NCBI GenBank assembly: GCA_002840245.1
Contig: PHAA01000013.1
Location: 21,984 to 85,983, forward strand
From: Firmicutes bacterium HGW-Firmicutes-15
GTDB taxonomy: Bacteria; Bacillota; Syntrophomonadia; Syntrophomonadales; Syntrophomonadaceae
Direction of reading: 5' to 3'
DNA: 64,000 nt
Below, piece after piece: positions 44,568 to 53,507 of this stretch (position 1 is its first letter; each line of letters opens with the position of its first letter). Made by a program: the position numbers and the translations under genes. The notes under the pieces were generated by a model. The model was not told where the DNA came from. It made no database searches and saw nothing but the letters and a program-made list of their open reading frames with translations.

Positions 44568-46529
44568 TCAAGAGAATCGTCCTCCCGATATAGGCTCGTT
44601 ATCTTCTTCCAGCAGATCGTATGCAAGATGGGACAGGGTTGAATTGCTGTTGCTGTCAACAAACAAGCGATGCCAGATTTCTAAGACCATGAGGGCAAAA
44701 ATTTGTCGACCGTGGGCGGGATGGGGTCGAGTATTGTTAAGCAAATCCTGTACAACTTCAGGGCGAAAATAACACCGATCGTGAAACTGTTCAGAGTTTA
44801 GCAGGCTGGTGGAAAAAGAATGCAGTTCTCCGTTAACCCAGGAGGTGATAGGGGCGGTAAAGCCAATTTTTGGACGCTGAATAATCTCCGAGGGTAATAC
44901 TTCGCCAACCGCCTTCTTAAGTATATGTTTTAGGCTTTTTCCTTTCACTTTAAAATGAGATGGTAAGCTAGCAGCAAATTCAATCACGCTATCGTCTAAG
45001 AAAGGGACTCGTAATTCCAAGGATTGGGCCATGGTTATTTTATCGCTTTTGATTAGGGTATCATCAGCCAGCCAGTATTTTGTATCAAAATAAAGCATTT
45101 TTTCCAGCGAGTTCATATCTTGTCCAATTGGAAAACAGCTTGCCGCCCGGCGCTCAAAGTCGAAGCCCAGGCTGGCTTGACGTAAGGACTTGGCATAGAG
45201 CTTAGCCTTTTCGCCTTCGCTAAAGGTAGAACCTACTCCACGATACCAGGCTTCTACCGGAAGTGCGGCCCGCAGGAAGAAGTTTTTGCCGGGCCAGCCG
45301 GTAGGCCAGCTATCTGCTAGGGAAGCTGAGAGCCTTTGCTGAAAAGGGCCCGACATTCGTTCCCAAACAGATCTCTGCCAGGATTCCTGGTACACCTCAT
45401 AACCGGCGAAAAGCTCATCAGCGCCTTCCCCGGATAGAATCACCTTAACTTTTCCCGATGCCTTACGGCTAATAAAATGGAGTGGAATCATGGTCGGATC
45501 ACCCAGCGGTTCTTCGAGCTGCCAAATCATTTCTGCCAGGGCGCCAGGAATTTCTCCCGGCGTAACCTCTAGTTCATGGTGCTCGGTTCCATAATGCTTA
45601 GCTAACTCTCGGGCTACATCCAGTTCCCAGAAGTCTTGGTGTGGTTGGTTGTCTCGCGTGAATCCCAGCGAAAAAGTTTGTAATCGGTCAGGTTTAACCT
45701 GACTTGCTAAGGCCAGTATTGTGCTGCTGTCCAGGCCACCACTCAGGAACATCCCCAGGGGAGCATCGCTCTGAAGATGGCTTGTGACTGCATCTTGTAA
45801 CAGGGATAGGAGTTTAGATGCTGCTTCCTCTTCATCGCCAGCAAAGGTGCCGAATTTTGGTAGATCCCAGTAACGATTGATATCAAGTTTGCCTCGGCAA
45901 TAGGTCAGGCAGTGGCCGGGCTCTAGCTTTACTATGCCCTGGAATAGAGTCAGGGGTGCAGGAACGAAGCGAAAAGCTAGATAGCTGTCTAGGGCTTCCA
46001 AATTGGGAAGTGCTTTGACGCCAGGTACACTGAGCAGGGCTTTAATTTCGGAGGCAAAAGTAAGCTTGCCCGGCAATAGGGTGTAATACAAAGGTTTAAT
46101 ACCTAAACGGTCGCGAGCTAACATTAATTGGCGCCGTTTTTGGTCCCATAAGGCAAAAGCAAACATACCGTGTAATTTTTTCACACAAGCTGTACCGTAT
46201 TCTTCGTATAGATGGACGATAACTTCTGCATCACTATCCGTGCGAAAAACGTGGCCCATGGATTTTAACTCTTGGCGGAGTTGCAGATAATTATATATTT
46301 CCCCATTACATACCAACCATATCGTACCTATTTCATTGCTAAGGGGTTGGTGGCCACCCTGCAGGTCGATAATGCTTAGTCGCTGAAAACAGAGACCGAT
46401 ACCCTGCCCGCGATAAAGACCCTGGTCATCAGGGCCGCGGTGGGTCATAGTCTGTCCCATAGCATTCAGCAGTTCAGGCTGGGGACTTATTTTAGGCTCT
46501 GAATAGGCTATGCCGCCAATACCACACAT
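44568..46529 (-). CDS. asnB: Asparagine synthase (glutamine-hydrolysing)
   Basis: 653 residues. The N-terminal class II glutaminase domain starts MCGIGGIAYSE with nucleophile Cys2 and contains RLSIIDLQGGHQPL and CNGEIYNY. The synthetase domain has the ATP-pyrophosphatase loop LGMFLSGGLDSSTILALA and LSGEGADELFAGYEVY. It makes asparagine from aspartate, ATP and glutamine. The length matches the AsnB/AsnO type found in sporeformers. AAAGGA is 8 bases before the ATG, and a promoter is visible 36 bases upstream. It is convergent with the hydrolase genes to its left. Confidence 0.94.
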   Translation of the reverse strand: MCGIGGIAYSEPKISPQPELLNAMGQTMTHRGPDDQGLYRGQGIGLCFQRLSIIDLQGGHQPLSNEIGTIWLVCNGEIYNYLQLRQELKSMGHVFRTDSDAEVIVHLYEEYGTACVKKLHGMFAFALWDQKRRQLMLARDRLGIKPLYYTLLPGKLTFASEIKALLSVPGVKALPNLEALDSYLAFRFVPAPLTLFQGIVKLEPGHCLTYCRGKLDINRYWDLPKFGTFAGDEEEAASKLLSLLQDAVTSHLQSDAPLGMFLSGGLDSSTILALASQVKPDRLQTFSLGFTRDNQPHQDFWELDVARELAKHYGTEHHELEVTPGEIPGALAEMIWQLEEPLGDPTMIPLHFISRKASGKVKVILSGEGADELFAGYEVYQESWQRSVWERMSGPFQQRLSASLADSWPTGWPGKNFFLRAALPVEAWYRGVGSTFSEGEKAKLYAKSLRQASLGFDFERRAASCFPIGQDMNSLEKMLYFDTKYWLADDTLIKSDKITMAQSLELRVPFLDDSVIEFAASLPSHFKVKGKSLKHILKKAVGEVLPSEIIQRPKIGFTAPITSWVNGELHSFSTSLLNSEQFHDRCYFRPEVVQDLLNNTRPHPAHGRQIFALMVLEIWHRLFVDSNSNSTLSHLAYDLLEEDNEPISGGRFS

Positions 46530-46564
46530 ACTGAATTTCCTTTCTTAATTGGCAATTATGGGTA

Positions 46565-46593
46565 AGTATACATTAATTCTGCAGAAAGGTCAC
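46565..46593 (-). promoter_or_regulatory. Probable sigmaA promoter of asnB
   Basis: On the reverse strand GTGACC, a 17-base spacer and TATACT. It would give a leader of about 30 bases before asnB, too short for a T-box. Confidence 0.5.
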
Positions 46594-46824
46594 TGAAAAT
46601 AGGCGCAATGAGACGTCTTTTGTATAATCCTTATCTATAGAAGTTTATAAGTCCTGTGGAAAATTTTGCTTCCTAATTCTCGACACCAAAATTCGACACA
46701 TCTAAACAATTATCCTTCTTGCCAGAGGAGTAGAGCGAAATTTTATTACTATTATTTACCGCAAGGATTTTTCCAACTTTATTAGAATTAGTAAATGTAG
46801 TTCATTTATTGAGGAGTTGGAGAA

Positions 46825-48201
46825 TTGAAAAAAGGGCTTTGGGCATTAACAGTCTTTTTATTAGTATTACTGTTCCTTCCTACGGGTGCGAACGCAGCCT
46901 CAGGGGGTCCTGGTATTAGGATTGACGGAGAGATAAGGATCTTTAATCCGCCTTGTCAAATCGTGAACCAGCGCACGATGGTTCCCTTGCGATTTGTGAT
47001 TGAAGACACTGCATTGAAAGGCAGCGTTAATTGGGACTCAAGTACTGGCAAGGTAACGGTTTTATGCCGGGAGAAGAACTTCGAATTTATTATCGGAAAA
47101 TCTAAGGTTCTTGTAAATGGTGTTGAGTCCTACTTGGATTCTGCTCCTTATGTGTATCAAAACCGAACTTATCTGCCATTAAGGTTCCTAGCTGAGAATC
47201 TAGGGGGAATCGTGAGCTGGAGCAGCGCACTAAGTGAAGTCAGGATTAGCTTTCAAGATCCAGCCCTGAATAAAAATCCGGCTGTGTTTGCCTATTATTA
47301 CTCGGGTGGATTTAGAGAGTTGCAAGAGAATGCCAATTTATTTAGCGATATCGCTTTGCGGTGGTTTGAAACCGATTCAGACGGTGACCTTTTTTATGAA
47401 TACCAGGATAATTATTCTCAGGTGCTGGATTTTATACGTAATAAAGGCATAAAGACTCATGCCAGCGTAGTTTTTATGGATAAAGCAGGTTTACATACCC
47501 TGTTATCCAGTTCCGAACGTAGGGCTAATCTGATTAATCAGCTTTATAATGAAGTTCAAAAGAATGATTATGATGGGGTTAATATTGATTTCGAATTTAT
47601 CGCTGCGAATGACACTGATTATTTCACTATTTTTTTACAGGAACTAAAAGATCGGCTGGGTGGGGACAAGGAATTGTCAGTCGCCGTTTTTGCCAGGACT
47701 GTTAATGATAATTGGGCAACAGGCTATGATTATCAGGCCATTGGTGAGATAGTGGATCGAATGGTGGTGATGAGTTATGATTATAGTTACAAGACTAGTG
47801 ATCCGGGGCCGGTGGCTCCTTTGTGGTGGGTTGAAGAGGTAGTGGATTATATGACAAATACCGCGCGTATTCCTGCATCGAAACTTCTTCTAGGGCTAGC
47901 TACTTATGGCTATAACTGGGGTTCTGGTCAAGCTACTACCACGGTAACATGGGATAAACTAAATAAAGTTAAGAATACCTATTCAGTAACTGAGCATTTT
48001 GATAATGCTAGCATGAGTCCTTATTATACTTACACTGATGGAAATGGTATAGCTCATCAGATTTGGTTGGAAAATGAACTGAGCTTGAATGAGAAATGGA
48101 ATGTAGCTCTGGATAAAAATCTGGGGGGAATTAGCTTCTGGAGAATTGGTAATGGCTTTGAAGACCTGTATAATCTATTGAATAAAAATCTGGCCGATTA
48201 G
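46825..48201 (+). CDS. Secreted glycoside hydrolase family 18 protein with copper-amine-oxidase-like N domain
   Basis: 458 residues: signal peptide about 1-25 (ANA end), a copper-amine-oxidase-N-like stalk about 30-150 (paired MVPLRFV and YLPLRFLAENLGG repeats), then a GH18 barrel about 155-455. The active-site strand reads DGVNIDFEF with the acid/base Glu257; Asn253 replaces the first middle Asp of DGxDxDxE. This is the layout of spore-cortex or cell-wall hydrolases of the YaaH/SleL/CwlY kind. TTG start with GAGGAGTTGGAG upstream. A terminator follows. Confidence 0.9.
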   Translation: MKKGLWALTVFLLVLLFLPTGANAASGGPGIRIDGEIRIFNPPCQIVNQRTMVPLRFVIEDTALKGSVNWDSSTGKVTVLCREKNFEFIIGKSKVLVNGVESYLDSAPYVYQNRTYLPLRFLAENLGGIVSWSSALSEVRISFQDPALNKNPAVFAYYYSGGFRELQENANLFSDIALRWFETDSDGDLFYEYQDNYSQVLDFIRNKGIKTHASVVFMDKAGLHTLLSSSERRANLINQLYNEVQKNDYDGVNIDFEFIAANDTDYFTIFLQELKDRLGGDKELSVAVFARTVNDNWATGYDYQAIGEIVDRMVVMSYDYSYKTSDPGPVAPLWWVEEVVDYMTNTARIPASKLLLGLATYGYNWGSGQATTTVTWDKLNKVKNTYSVTEHFDNASMSPYYTYTDGNGIAHQIWLENELSLNEKWNVALDKNLGGISFWRIGNGFEDLYNLLNKNLAD

Positions 48202-48271
48202 TAAGGCCAAGAAAGGGCAAAACAAAAGCCCTTTAAATTTACATAATATTTGCATATGAGATATAATTAAT

Positions 48272-48295
48272 AAAACCGCCTGTACGGGCGGTTTT
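48272..48295 (+). terminator. Terminator of the GH18 gene
   Basis: AAAACCGCC pairs with GGCGGTTTT around a six-base loop, and the transcript leaves through TTTTATATT. Confidence 0.85.
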
Positions 48296-48357
48296 ATATT
48301 AGAGTATAGGAATACTTAAACGATTTTAACGATTAATATGAAGCGGGAGGGGCAAGA

Positions 48358-49080
48358 ATGTCTAATGAACAACCCCGCCTATTTGGCAAATTGGAAGAGC
48401 CTAGCGTTGAATCATATCAGATAGAGCGGCTTGAAAAAGCATATGTTTCTTTTTTGCCAGGTATTAAGATGGAAGAATCCTTTCAGGATATAGAAGACTA
48501 TCAGGATCTGCACGACCTGGTAATTGAGTGCCAGCGCTGCCGCTTGAGAAGTTCATGCCAACAAGTGGTTTTTGGAGATGGAAATATCCATGCCGATATT
48601 CTGTTTATTGGCGAGGGACCTGGGCAGGATGAGGATCGACAGGGCATACCATTTGTGGGCCGGGCTGGACAACTGCTTAATAAGATATTGGCTGCGGCAG
48701 AATTTGAACGGCAGGAGATATATATTGCCAATGTAGTTAAATGCCGCCCACCAGGGAACCGGCTCCCCAGTCCGGACGAGGTGAAAGAGTGCCGGAACTA
48801 CCTGGAAGCACAAATCAGAATCATTAAGCCTAGGATTGTTGTCTGTCTGGGCTCCCTAGCCTGCCAAACGGTTATCGACCCCAAGGCCAAAATAAGCTTG
48901 ACCAGGGGCAAGTGGTTTATACGCAACGGCGTAAAGATAATGGCCAGCTATCATCCGGCAGCACTCTTGCGCAACGAAAGTTACAAACGTCCCACTTGGG
49001 AAGATTTCAAACTCATCCGGGATGAATATAAGTCTCTGAAAGCTAGACAGATGAGGTGTGATGATGCTTATAACGGTTAA
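48358..49080 (+). CDS. Family 4 uracil-DNA glycosylase
   Basis: 240 residues. It removes uracil from DNA and carries a 4Fe-4S cluster. Cluster cysteines are in CQRCRLRSSCQ and in the VVKCRPPGNR region, with a further Cys near VVCLGSLACQ. The catalytic motif is GEGPGQDEDRQGIPFVGRAGQLL and the end motif SYHPAALLR. An N-terminal extension of about 50 residues is longer than usual. GGGAGGGG precedes the ATG. It overlaps tsaE by about 20 bases and begins the t6A gene run. Confidence 0.93.
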   Translation: MSNEQPRLFGKLEEPSVESYQIERLEKAYVSFLPGIKMEESFQDIEDYQDLHDLVIECQRCRLRSSCQQVVFGDGNIHADILFIGEGPGQDEDRQGIPFVGRAGQLLNKILAAAEFERQEIYIANVVKCRPPGNRLPSPDEVKECRNYLEAQIRIIKPRIVVCLGSLACQTVIDPKAKISLTRGKWFIRNGVKIMASYHPAALLRNESYKRPTWEDFKLIRDEYKSLKARQMRCDDAYNG

Positions 49081-49543
49081 CAGCGAGGAGGATATGCTGA
49101 GGCTGGGTCGATACCTGGCGGCTATTCTTCGTGAAGATGATGTGGTATATTTGCTGGGCGAGCTGGGGGTTGGCAAAACCGTTCTGGTCAGAGGCTTAGC
49201 CCATGCCCTAGGATATGAGGGGAGGGTAACCAGCCCGACTTTCACCATTATGAATGTATATAATAGCACCCCGCCAATCTATCATTTTGATTTCTACCGA
49301 CTCCAAAGCCCTGATTTGGCTGACCTAGGACTGGAGGACTATATGGAAAGCGGGGGCATATCACTGGTTGAATGGCCTCAGGTAGGAAGGAATGTGCTTC
49401 CTAGGGAAGCATTGTGCTTGGAGATAAGATTGCGGGAAGATGATTATGACGGTGCCCGACAGGTTCAGATAACTGCTCGTGGCGAACAATACCAGGAAAA
49501 GCTAGAGAGGTTGAGGCAAATTGTTGATTTTAGCGATAGATAG
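49061..49543 (+). CDS. tsaE: tRNA t6A synthesis ATPase TsaE
   Basis: About 160 residues. A P-loop ATPase that drives the TsaB-TsaD complex in making threonylcarbamoyl-adenosine at position 37 of ANN-decoding tRNAs. Walker A GELGVGKTVLVRG is near residues 33-45, switch TSPTF, and HFDFYRL and VEWPQ are family motifs. GAGGTG precedes two adjacent ATG codons (49061 and 49064), and either can be the start. It overlaps the UDG gene before and tsaB after. Confidence 0.94.
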   Translation: MMLITVNSEEDMLRLGRYLAAILREDDVVYLLGELGVGKTVLVRGLAHALGYEGRVTSPTFTIMNVYNSTPPIYHFDFYRLQSPDLADLGLEDYMESGGISLVEWPQVGRNVLPREALCLEIRLREDDYDGARQVQITARGEQYQEKLERLRQIVDFSDR

Positions 49544-50237
49544 CGCCACTCCGGTGGCTGGAATAGCTCTTTTGGATGAAGAAAAACTCATCCGGGAAGA
49601 GTTCATAAACTATAAGAAAACTCATTCGGAAACACTTATGCCAATGGTTGATCAATTGCTGCGTGATTGTGAAAGGTCCTTGCAAGATGTAACCGCCTTG
49701 GCAATTACTATTGGTCCCGGTTCATTTACCGGATTGCGGATTGGGTTGGCTGCTATAAAGGGACTGAGCCTGGCAGCAGGGATTCCAGTAGTAGGTATAT
49801 CCACACTAGACGTACTGGCTCATAATATTGCCTTCGGTGATGCCTTGGTTTGCCCGCTCTTAAATGCTCGTAAACAGGAAGTATATACCGCTTTTTATGA
49901 TAACTATAATTATTACCCGCATAGATTGAGCGAAGAAATGGCCTGCTCACCCCAGGAATTTACTTATATAGCCCTAGAAAAAGCTCAGGAACTAGGGAAG
50001 AGCAGGATTATTCTACTCGGGGATGGATATTATCCTTATAGTGAATTATTTGCCGACCACCTCGGGGATAAGATGTTAGTTGCACCCTCACATTTGATGT
50101 TAACGCGAGCCTCGGCCTTGGGAAGCCTAGCCTTGGAGCGGGTAATCCGGAGAGATTTCGATGAAATATTAACTATGCGGCCCAGGTATATCCGGCTATC
50201 AGAAGCTGAAAACAAATTAGGAAGAGGGGAGCTATAG
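49521..50237 (+). CDS. tsaB: tRNA t6A synthesis protein TsaB
   Basis: 238 residues of the ASKHA fold, the inactive partner that forms the core complex with TsaD. Starts MLILAIDSATPVAGIALL, then HSETLMPMV near residue 39 and ITIGPGSFTGLRIGLAAIKGL near 62-82. TTG start overlapping tsaE by 23 bases. rimI begins immediately after its stop. Confidence 0.94.
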   Translation: MLILAIDSATPVAGIALLDEEKLIREEFINYKKTHSETLMPMVDQLLRDCERSLQDVTALAITIGPGSFTGLRIGLAAIKGLSLAAGIPVVGISTLDVLAHNIAFGDALVCPLLNARKQEVYTAFYDNYNYYPHRLSEEMACSPQEFTYIALEKAQELGKSRIILLGDGYYPYSELFADHLGDKMLVAPSHLMLTRASALGSLALERVIRRDFDEILTMRPRYIRLSEAENKLGRGEL

Positions 50238-50696
50238 GTGCTGAATAGTAGCTACCTAATTAGAAAGATGACTAAGCAAGACCTGGATGAGGTGATGATA
50301 ATCGAGATTGAATCCTTCACTATGCCCTGGTCGCGGGAGTCTTACGAAGCGGAGCTAGAAAACCAGTATGCCAGCTACCTGGTCTGTGATTATGCAGGAG
50401 AGGTGGCGGCTTACGCTGGTATGTGGAGTGTTTACGAGGAGGCCCATATTACCAATGTTGCAGTGGGGAAGGAATTTCGCTGCCAAGGGATGGGGCGGAA
50501 CTTGATGTTAGAAGAGGAAAAGCTGGCCCGGGCTAAAAAGGCTGAGCGGATTCTCCTGGAGGTTAGACCTTCTAATTCAGCAGCCCTAGCGATGTATCAA
50601 GGCTTGGGTTTTATTCCTACGAGTATTAGAAAACAGTACTATTCAAATAACCAGGAAGATGCTCTGATAATGACCAAATATTTGGATAAGGTATAG
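50238..50696 (+). CDS. rimI: Ribosomal-protein-alanine N-acetyltransferase RimI
   Basis: 152 residues, GNAT fold. The acetyl-CoA loop is VGKEFRCQGMGRNLM near 75-89, preceded by HITNVAV; LEVRPSNSAALAMYQGLGF is the typical end. The enzyme acetylates the N-terminus of ribosomal protein S18 and perhaps others. GTG start directly after the tsaB stop. Position between tsaB and tsaD is the usual one in Firmicutes. Confidence 0.93.
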   Translation: MLNSSYLIRKMTKQDLDEVMIIEIESFTMPWSRESYEAELENQYASYLVCDYAGEVAAYAGMWSVYEEAHITNVAVGKEFRCQGMGRNLMLEEEKLARAKKAERILLEVRPSNSAALAMYQGLGFIPTSIRKQYYSNNQEDALIMTKYLDKV

Positions 50697-50717
50697 AAGG
50701 GAAGCAGGTTAGATGTG

Positions 50718-51728
50718 ATGAAAGATGTCTTTATTCTAGGTATAGAAACTTCCTGCGATGAAACGGCTGCCTCAATTGTAAAAAATGGGCGGCAGATTTT
50801 GTCCAATGTTATTAATTCACAGGTTGCCATCCACCAACAATTTGGAGGTGTGGTTCCCGAGGTGGCTTCGCGCAAACACATTGAGAATATTGCTGTTGTA
50901 GTAAATACAGCCTTTTTAGAAGCAGGATTATCTCACGAAGAAATAGATGCCGTGGCTGTTACTACCATGCCTGGTCTGGTAGGAGCTTTGCTGGTGGGTT
51001 TGTCCTTTGCCAAGGCCTTTGCCTATGGTTTGAATCGGCCCTTGATTGCTGTGAATCATCTACAGGGACATATCTATGCCAATTTCTTGGAGCATGGTAA
51101 CATTGAATTTCCCGCAGTTTGCCTGGTGGTATCCGGCGGTCACACCAGCCTGCTTTATATGAAAGGGATTAGTGATTATGAACTAATCGGTTCGACAAAG
51201 GATGATGCAGCGGGTGAAGCTTTTGATAAAGTGGCTAGGTTCTTGGGTCTAGGTTACCCGGGTGGCCCGGCCATTCAAAAAGCCGCCGACCAAGGGCAGG
51301 CAGGGCTATATCATCTCCCTCGAGTTTTTTTGGATAGGAATGATTTTGAATTTAGCTTTAGCGGCCTTAAAACAGCGGCCATGAATTTATGGAGGAAAAT
51401 GGAGAAAAGCGGAAATAATAGGGTTGAAGATCTAGCGGCGGAGTTTCAAGCAGCTTTAGTGGAGGTTCTGGTAGAGAAAACCATCCGAGCGGCGAATAAA
51501 TATGGAGTGGAAAACATTTTGTTGGCAGGAGGGGTAGCTGCCAACCGGGACCTAAGAACTAGGCTGGGGGAAAGTGCTCGCCAGAGACAATTAAATTTGT
51601 ATTTTCCCTCCCTTTTGCTGTGTACCGACAATGCCGCCATGATTGCTGGAAAAGCCTATCATGACTACGTAAATGGGCATTTCGCTCCATTGAATACTAA
51701 TGCACAACCCAGCCTATTTTCCTTGTGA
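50718..51728 (+). CDS. tsaD: tRNA N6-adenosine threonylcarbamoyltransferase TsaD
   Basis: 336 residues of the Kae1/TsaD family, the catalytic subunit of t6A synthesis. Fe-binding histidines His114 and His118 are in NHLQGHIYANF. Other motifs are GIETSCDETAASIV at the start, SGGHTSLLYMK and DDAAGEAFDKVARFLGLGYPGGP. Either of two adjacent codons (GTG 50715, ATG 50718) can initiate; AAGGGAAG lies upstream. Last gene of the t6A run and directly followed by a DnaA-box cluster. Confidence 0.95.
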   Translation: MKDVFILGIETSCDETAASIVKNGRQILSNVINSQVAIHQQFGGVVPEVASRKHIENIAVVVNTAFLEAGLSHEEIDAVAVTTMPGLVGALLVGLSFAKAFAYGLNRPLIAVNHLQGHIYANFLEHGNIEFPAVCLVVSGGHTSLLYMKGISDYELIGSTKDDAAGEAFDKVARFLGLGYPGGPAIQKAADQGQAGLYHLPRVFLDRNDFEFSFSGLKTAAMNLWRKMEKSGNNRVEDLAAEFQAALVEVLVEKTIRAANKYGVENILLAGGVAANRDLRTRLGESARQRQLNLYFPSLLLCTDNAAMIAGKAYHDYVNGHFAPLNTNAQPSLFSL

Positions 51729-51735
51729 ATACGGC

Positions 51736-51860
51736 TGTGGATAATGTGTATAAGTCTGTTGATAAGTAATATGACTGGCTTCGTGGGCATCCAAAGTTGA
51801 AACCTATTTAGGTAATTGGAAAGAACTGCCGTAATATAGAGCCGCTTGTCTTGTGGATAA
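51736..51860 (+). promoter_or_regulatory. Cluster of four DnaA boxes between tsaD and lgt
   Basis: Perfect DnaA boxes TGTGGATAA lie at 51736-51744 and 51852-51860. Between them are TGTGTATAA at 51745-51753, touching the first, and TGTTGATAA at 51757-51765, each one base off the consensus. All point the same way. No dnaA or dnaN is near, so this is more likely a DnaA titration or regulatory site than the origin. Confidence 0.6.
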
Positions 51861-51883
51861 ATATCAGGGGAGGATTGATAAGG

Positions 51884-52645
51884 GTGCATCCGGTTTTAAT
51901 AGACCTAGGGACGGTAAAAATCTATTCCTGGGGTTTTATGTTGGCGGTGGCCGTACTTGTCGCTATTGTGGGCATAAGTAAAATATTTAAAGAGGAAGGT
52001 TATGATCCCGAAAAGGTCCTAGACATGGTTATCATATTGGTTGTGACGGGCCTGTTGGGTTCCCGACTAGCGTATGTCGCTCTGTATGAATGGGGAGATT
52101 TCCTGGTCCATCCGGGCATTTTTTTCGGTTTGACCGGAGGAGGTTTTAGCGGACTAGTATGGTATGGAGGTTTCACTGCAAGTGTTGTGGCTTTTGTGAT
52201 ATATGTTCGCCAGCAGGGTTACTCCTTCTGGAAGATGGCGGACATTTTTTCTCCTTTTCTGGCATTAGCGTATGCAGTAGTAAGGATTGGATGTTTTCTG
52301 AATGGGTGTTGTTATGGGAAGGTTAGTGAATCGGCTTGCACGGTAGTTTTTCCCTTTGTAGATGGGCTGAGCAGGTATCCCACCCAGCTATACAGTTCAG
52401 CAATCAATTTCGTGTTATTTGCGGTTCTGCTATGGTATTATCCTCGTCGAAAATTTTCCGGACAGATATTTATTTATTACCTCCTAGGTTATTCGGTTTA
52501 TCGTTTTATTATTGAAATTTTCAGGGAAAACTGGGTTTTTTATGGCTCCTTCTCTGTATCCCAGGTTTATTCACTGGTGCTTCTGGCGGTGGGAATGGGC
52601 CTATACTTTTGGCGCCGTTTTACCGTGGAAAGACTGGGGGAATAA
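51884..52645 (+). CDS. lgt: Prolipoprotein diacylglyceryl transferase
   Basis: 253 residues with about seven membrane helices. Lgt moves diacylglycerol from phosphatidylglycerol to the lipobox cysteine of prelipoproteins. The start region HPVLIDLGTVKIYSWGFM, the signature RIGCFLNGCCYGK and the C-terminal RFIIEIFRENW are as in the family. The usual HG...GG segment reads GLVWYGGF here. GTG 51884 is the start because GGGGAGG is 9 bases upstream and the family begins with this HP motif; a longer frame to 51851 runs over a DnaA box. Confidence 0.93.
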   Translation: MHPVLIDLGTVKIYSWGFMLAVAVLVAIVGISKIFKEEGYDPEKVLDMVIILVVTGLLGSRLAYVALYEWGDFLVHPGIFFGLTGGGFSGLVWYGGFTASVVAFVIYVRQQGYSFWKMADIFSPFLALAYAVVRIGCFLNGCCYGKVSESACTVVFPFVDGLSRYPTQLYSSAINFVLFAVLLWYYPRRKFSGQIFIYYLLGYSVYRFIIEIFRENWVFYGSFSVSQVYSLVLLAVGMGLYFWRRFTVERLGE

Positions 52646-52647
52646 CG

Positions 52648-53232
52648 ATGGATAGAGCAGAGGGATACAGGCAGGACCTAAGGGAAAAAATGAGTGAGCG
52701 AAGGGTTAGCCTTTCTGCTGTTCAGGTGGAGGATTACAGTCGCTTAATAGCAGCAAAGTTAAACGAATTAGAACCCATTATCCATGCTCGTAGGATAATG
52801 GGTTTTTCTGCTATCAGAAATGAAGTGGATCTACGTTTTTTTATGGAAGCAGAGGAGGTCCAGAGGAAGAAAATATTGCTTCCCCGGGTCGAAAAGAGTG
52901 GGAAGTTGGCGGCGGTCGAGTTTGAGAGCTGGCAGTCAACACGCCCTGGAGCGTTCGGTATCATGGAACCAACCGGGCAAGTCTGTTCCCTTGATGAGAT
53001 AGACGTGGTTCTGGTTCCAGGCCTAGTCTTTGATGCTCACGGCTATCGCTTGGGTTATGGAAGGGGTTATTACGATCGATTTCTCAAACTTTTGCCCAAA
53101 AAGACTTTTATCTGTGGGGTCTGTTTCGAATTTCAGGTAGTAGATGATATAATGCCGCATTCCGGGGATGTGCCTATGAAATGGATCGTGACTGATAAAT
53201 CAGAACTGGTGATTGATTGGGACTTCTTTTAA
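52648..53232 (+). CDS. 5-formyltetrahydrofolate cyclo-ligase
   Basis: 194 residues. The enzyme turns 5-formyl-THF into 5,10-methenyl-THF with ATP, returning a dead-end folate to one-carbon metabolism. The substrate loop GYRLGYGRGYYDRFL near 134-148 and the VLVPGLVFD strand are diagnostic. The ATG at 52648 has GGGGGAATA upstream and follows the lgt stop by two bases, so the two are cotranscribed. Confidence 0.93.
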   Translation: MDRAEGYRQDLREKMSERRVSLSAVQVEDYSRLIAAKLNELEPIIHARRIMGFSAIRNEVDLRFFMEAEEVQRKKILLPRVEKSGKLAAVEFESWQSTRPGAFGIMEPTGQVCSLDEIDVVLVPGLVFDAHGYRLGYGRGYYDRFLKLLPKKTFICGVCFEFQVVDDIMPHSGDVPMKWIVTDKSELVIDWDFF

Positions 53233-53354
53233 GGGGCTCTCAAGAAATAGACTTGTCATTAGCCCTAATTCTGCATGTAGATAATTGGAGAATTATGTTC
53301 ATTGTTGTTATGAGACGGGCTTTATTGTATAATTGAATCCTAATAGCATATGCT

Positions 53355-53450
53355 CCGATTCAGTTCACCTAAGGGATTAAGCTATGGTGGCTGAACGATA
53401 GGGTGTAACAGGAAACAGTTACGCCTCCCATTGGAAAGGAGTGCGAGAAG
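53355..53450 (+). ncRNA. Molybdenum-cofactor (Moco) riboswitch
   Basis: The leader of the moa operon folds into stems CAGTTCACC / GGTGGCTG, GGTGTAAC / GTTACGCC with loop AGGAAACA, and CTCC / GGAG. The stretch ACGCCTCCCATTGGAAAGG with GTGC after it matches the remembered core of the E. coli moaA Moco RNA (CGCCTCCC...TGGAAAGG). Position before moaA agrees. Exact borders are estimates. Confidence 0.72.
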
Positions 53451-53460
53451 TGAGTTTGCG

Positions 53461-53490
53461 AGCGCCTTTTTATTGGGCGTTTATTTTTTT
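53461..53490 (+). terminator. Attenuator of the Moco riboswitch
   Basis: AGCGCCT pairs with GGGCGTT (two G-U pairs) around a seven-base loop, followed by TTTATTTTTTT, all upstream of the ribosome site of the first gene. It is well placed to stop transcription when the riboswitch binds Moco. Confidence 0.7.
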
Positions 53491-53507
53491 GGAGGTGTTT
53501 AGGCAAA

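Noticed and set aside
46530..46824. T-box or other riboswitch in front of asnB
   Set aside because: The visible promoter leaves only about 30 bases of leader and no T-box specifier or antiterminator sequence is present.
51729..51860. Chromosomal replication origin at the DnaA-box cluster
   Set aside because: No dnaA, dnaN, recF, gyrB or rpmH nearby; the flanking genes are tsaD and lgt, and no clear AT-rich unwinding element with DnaA-trio pattern was seen.
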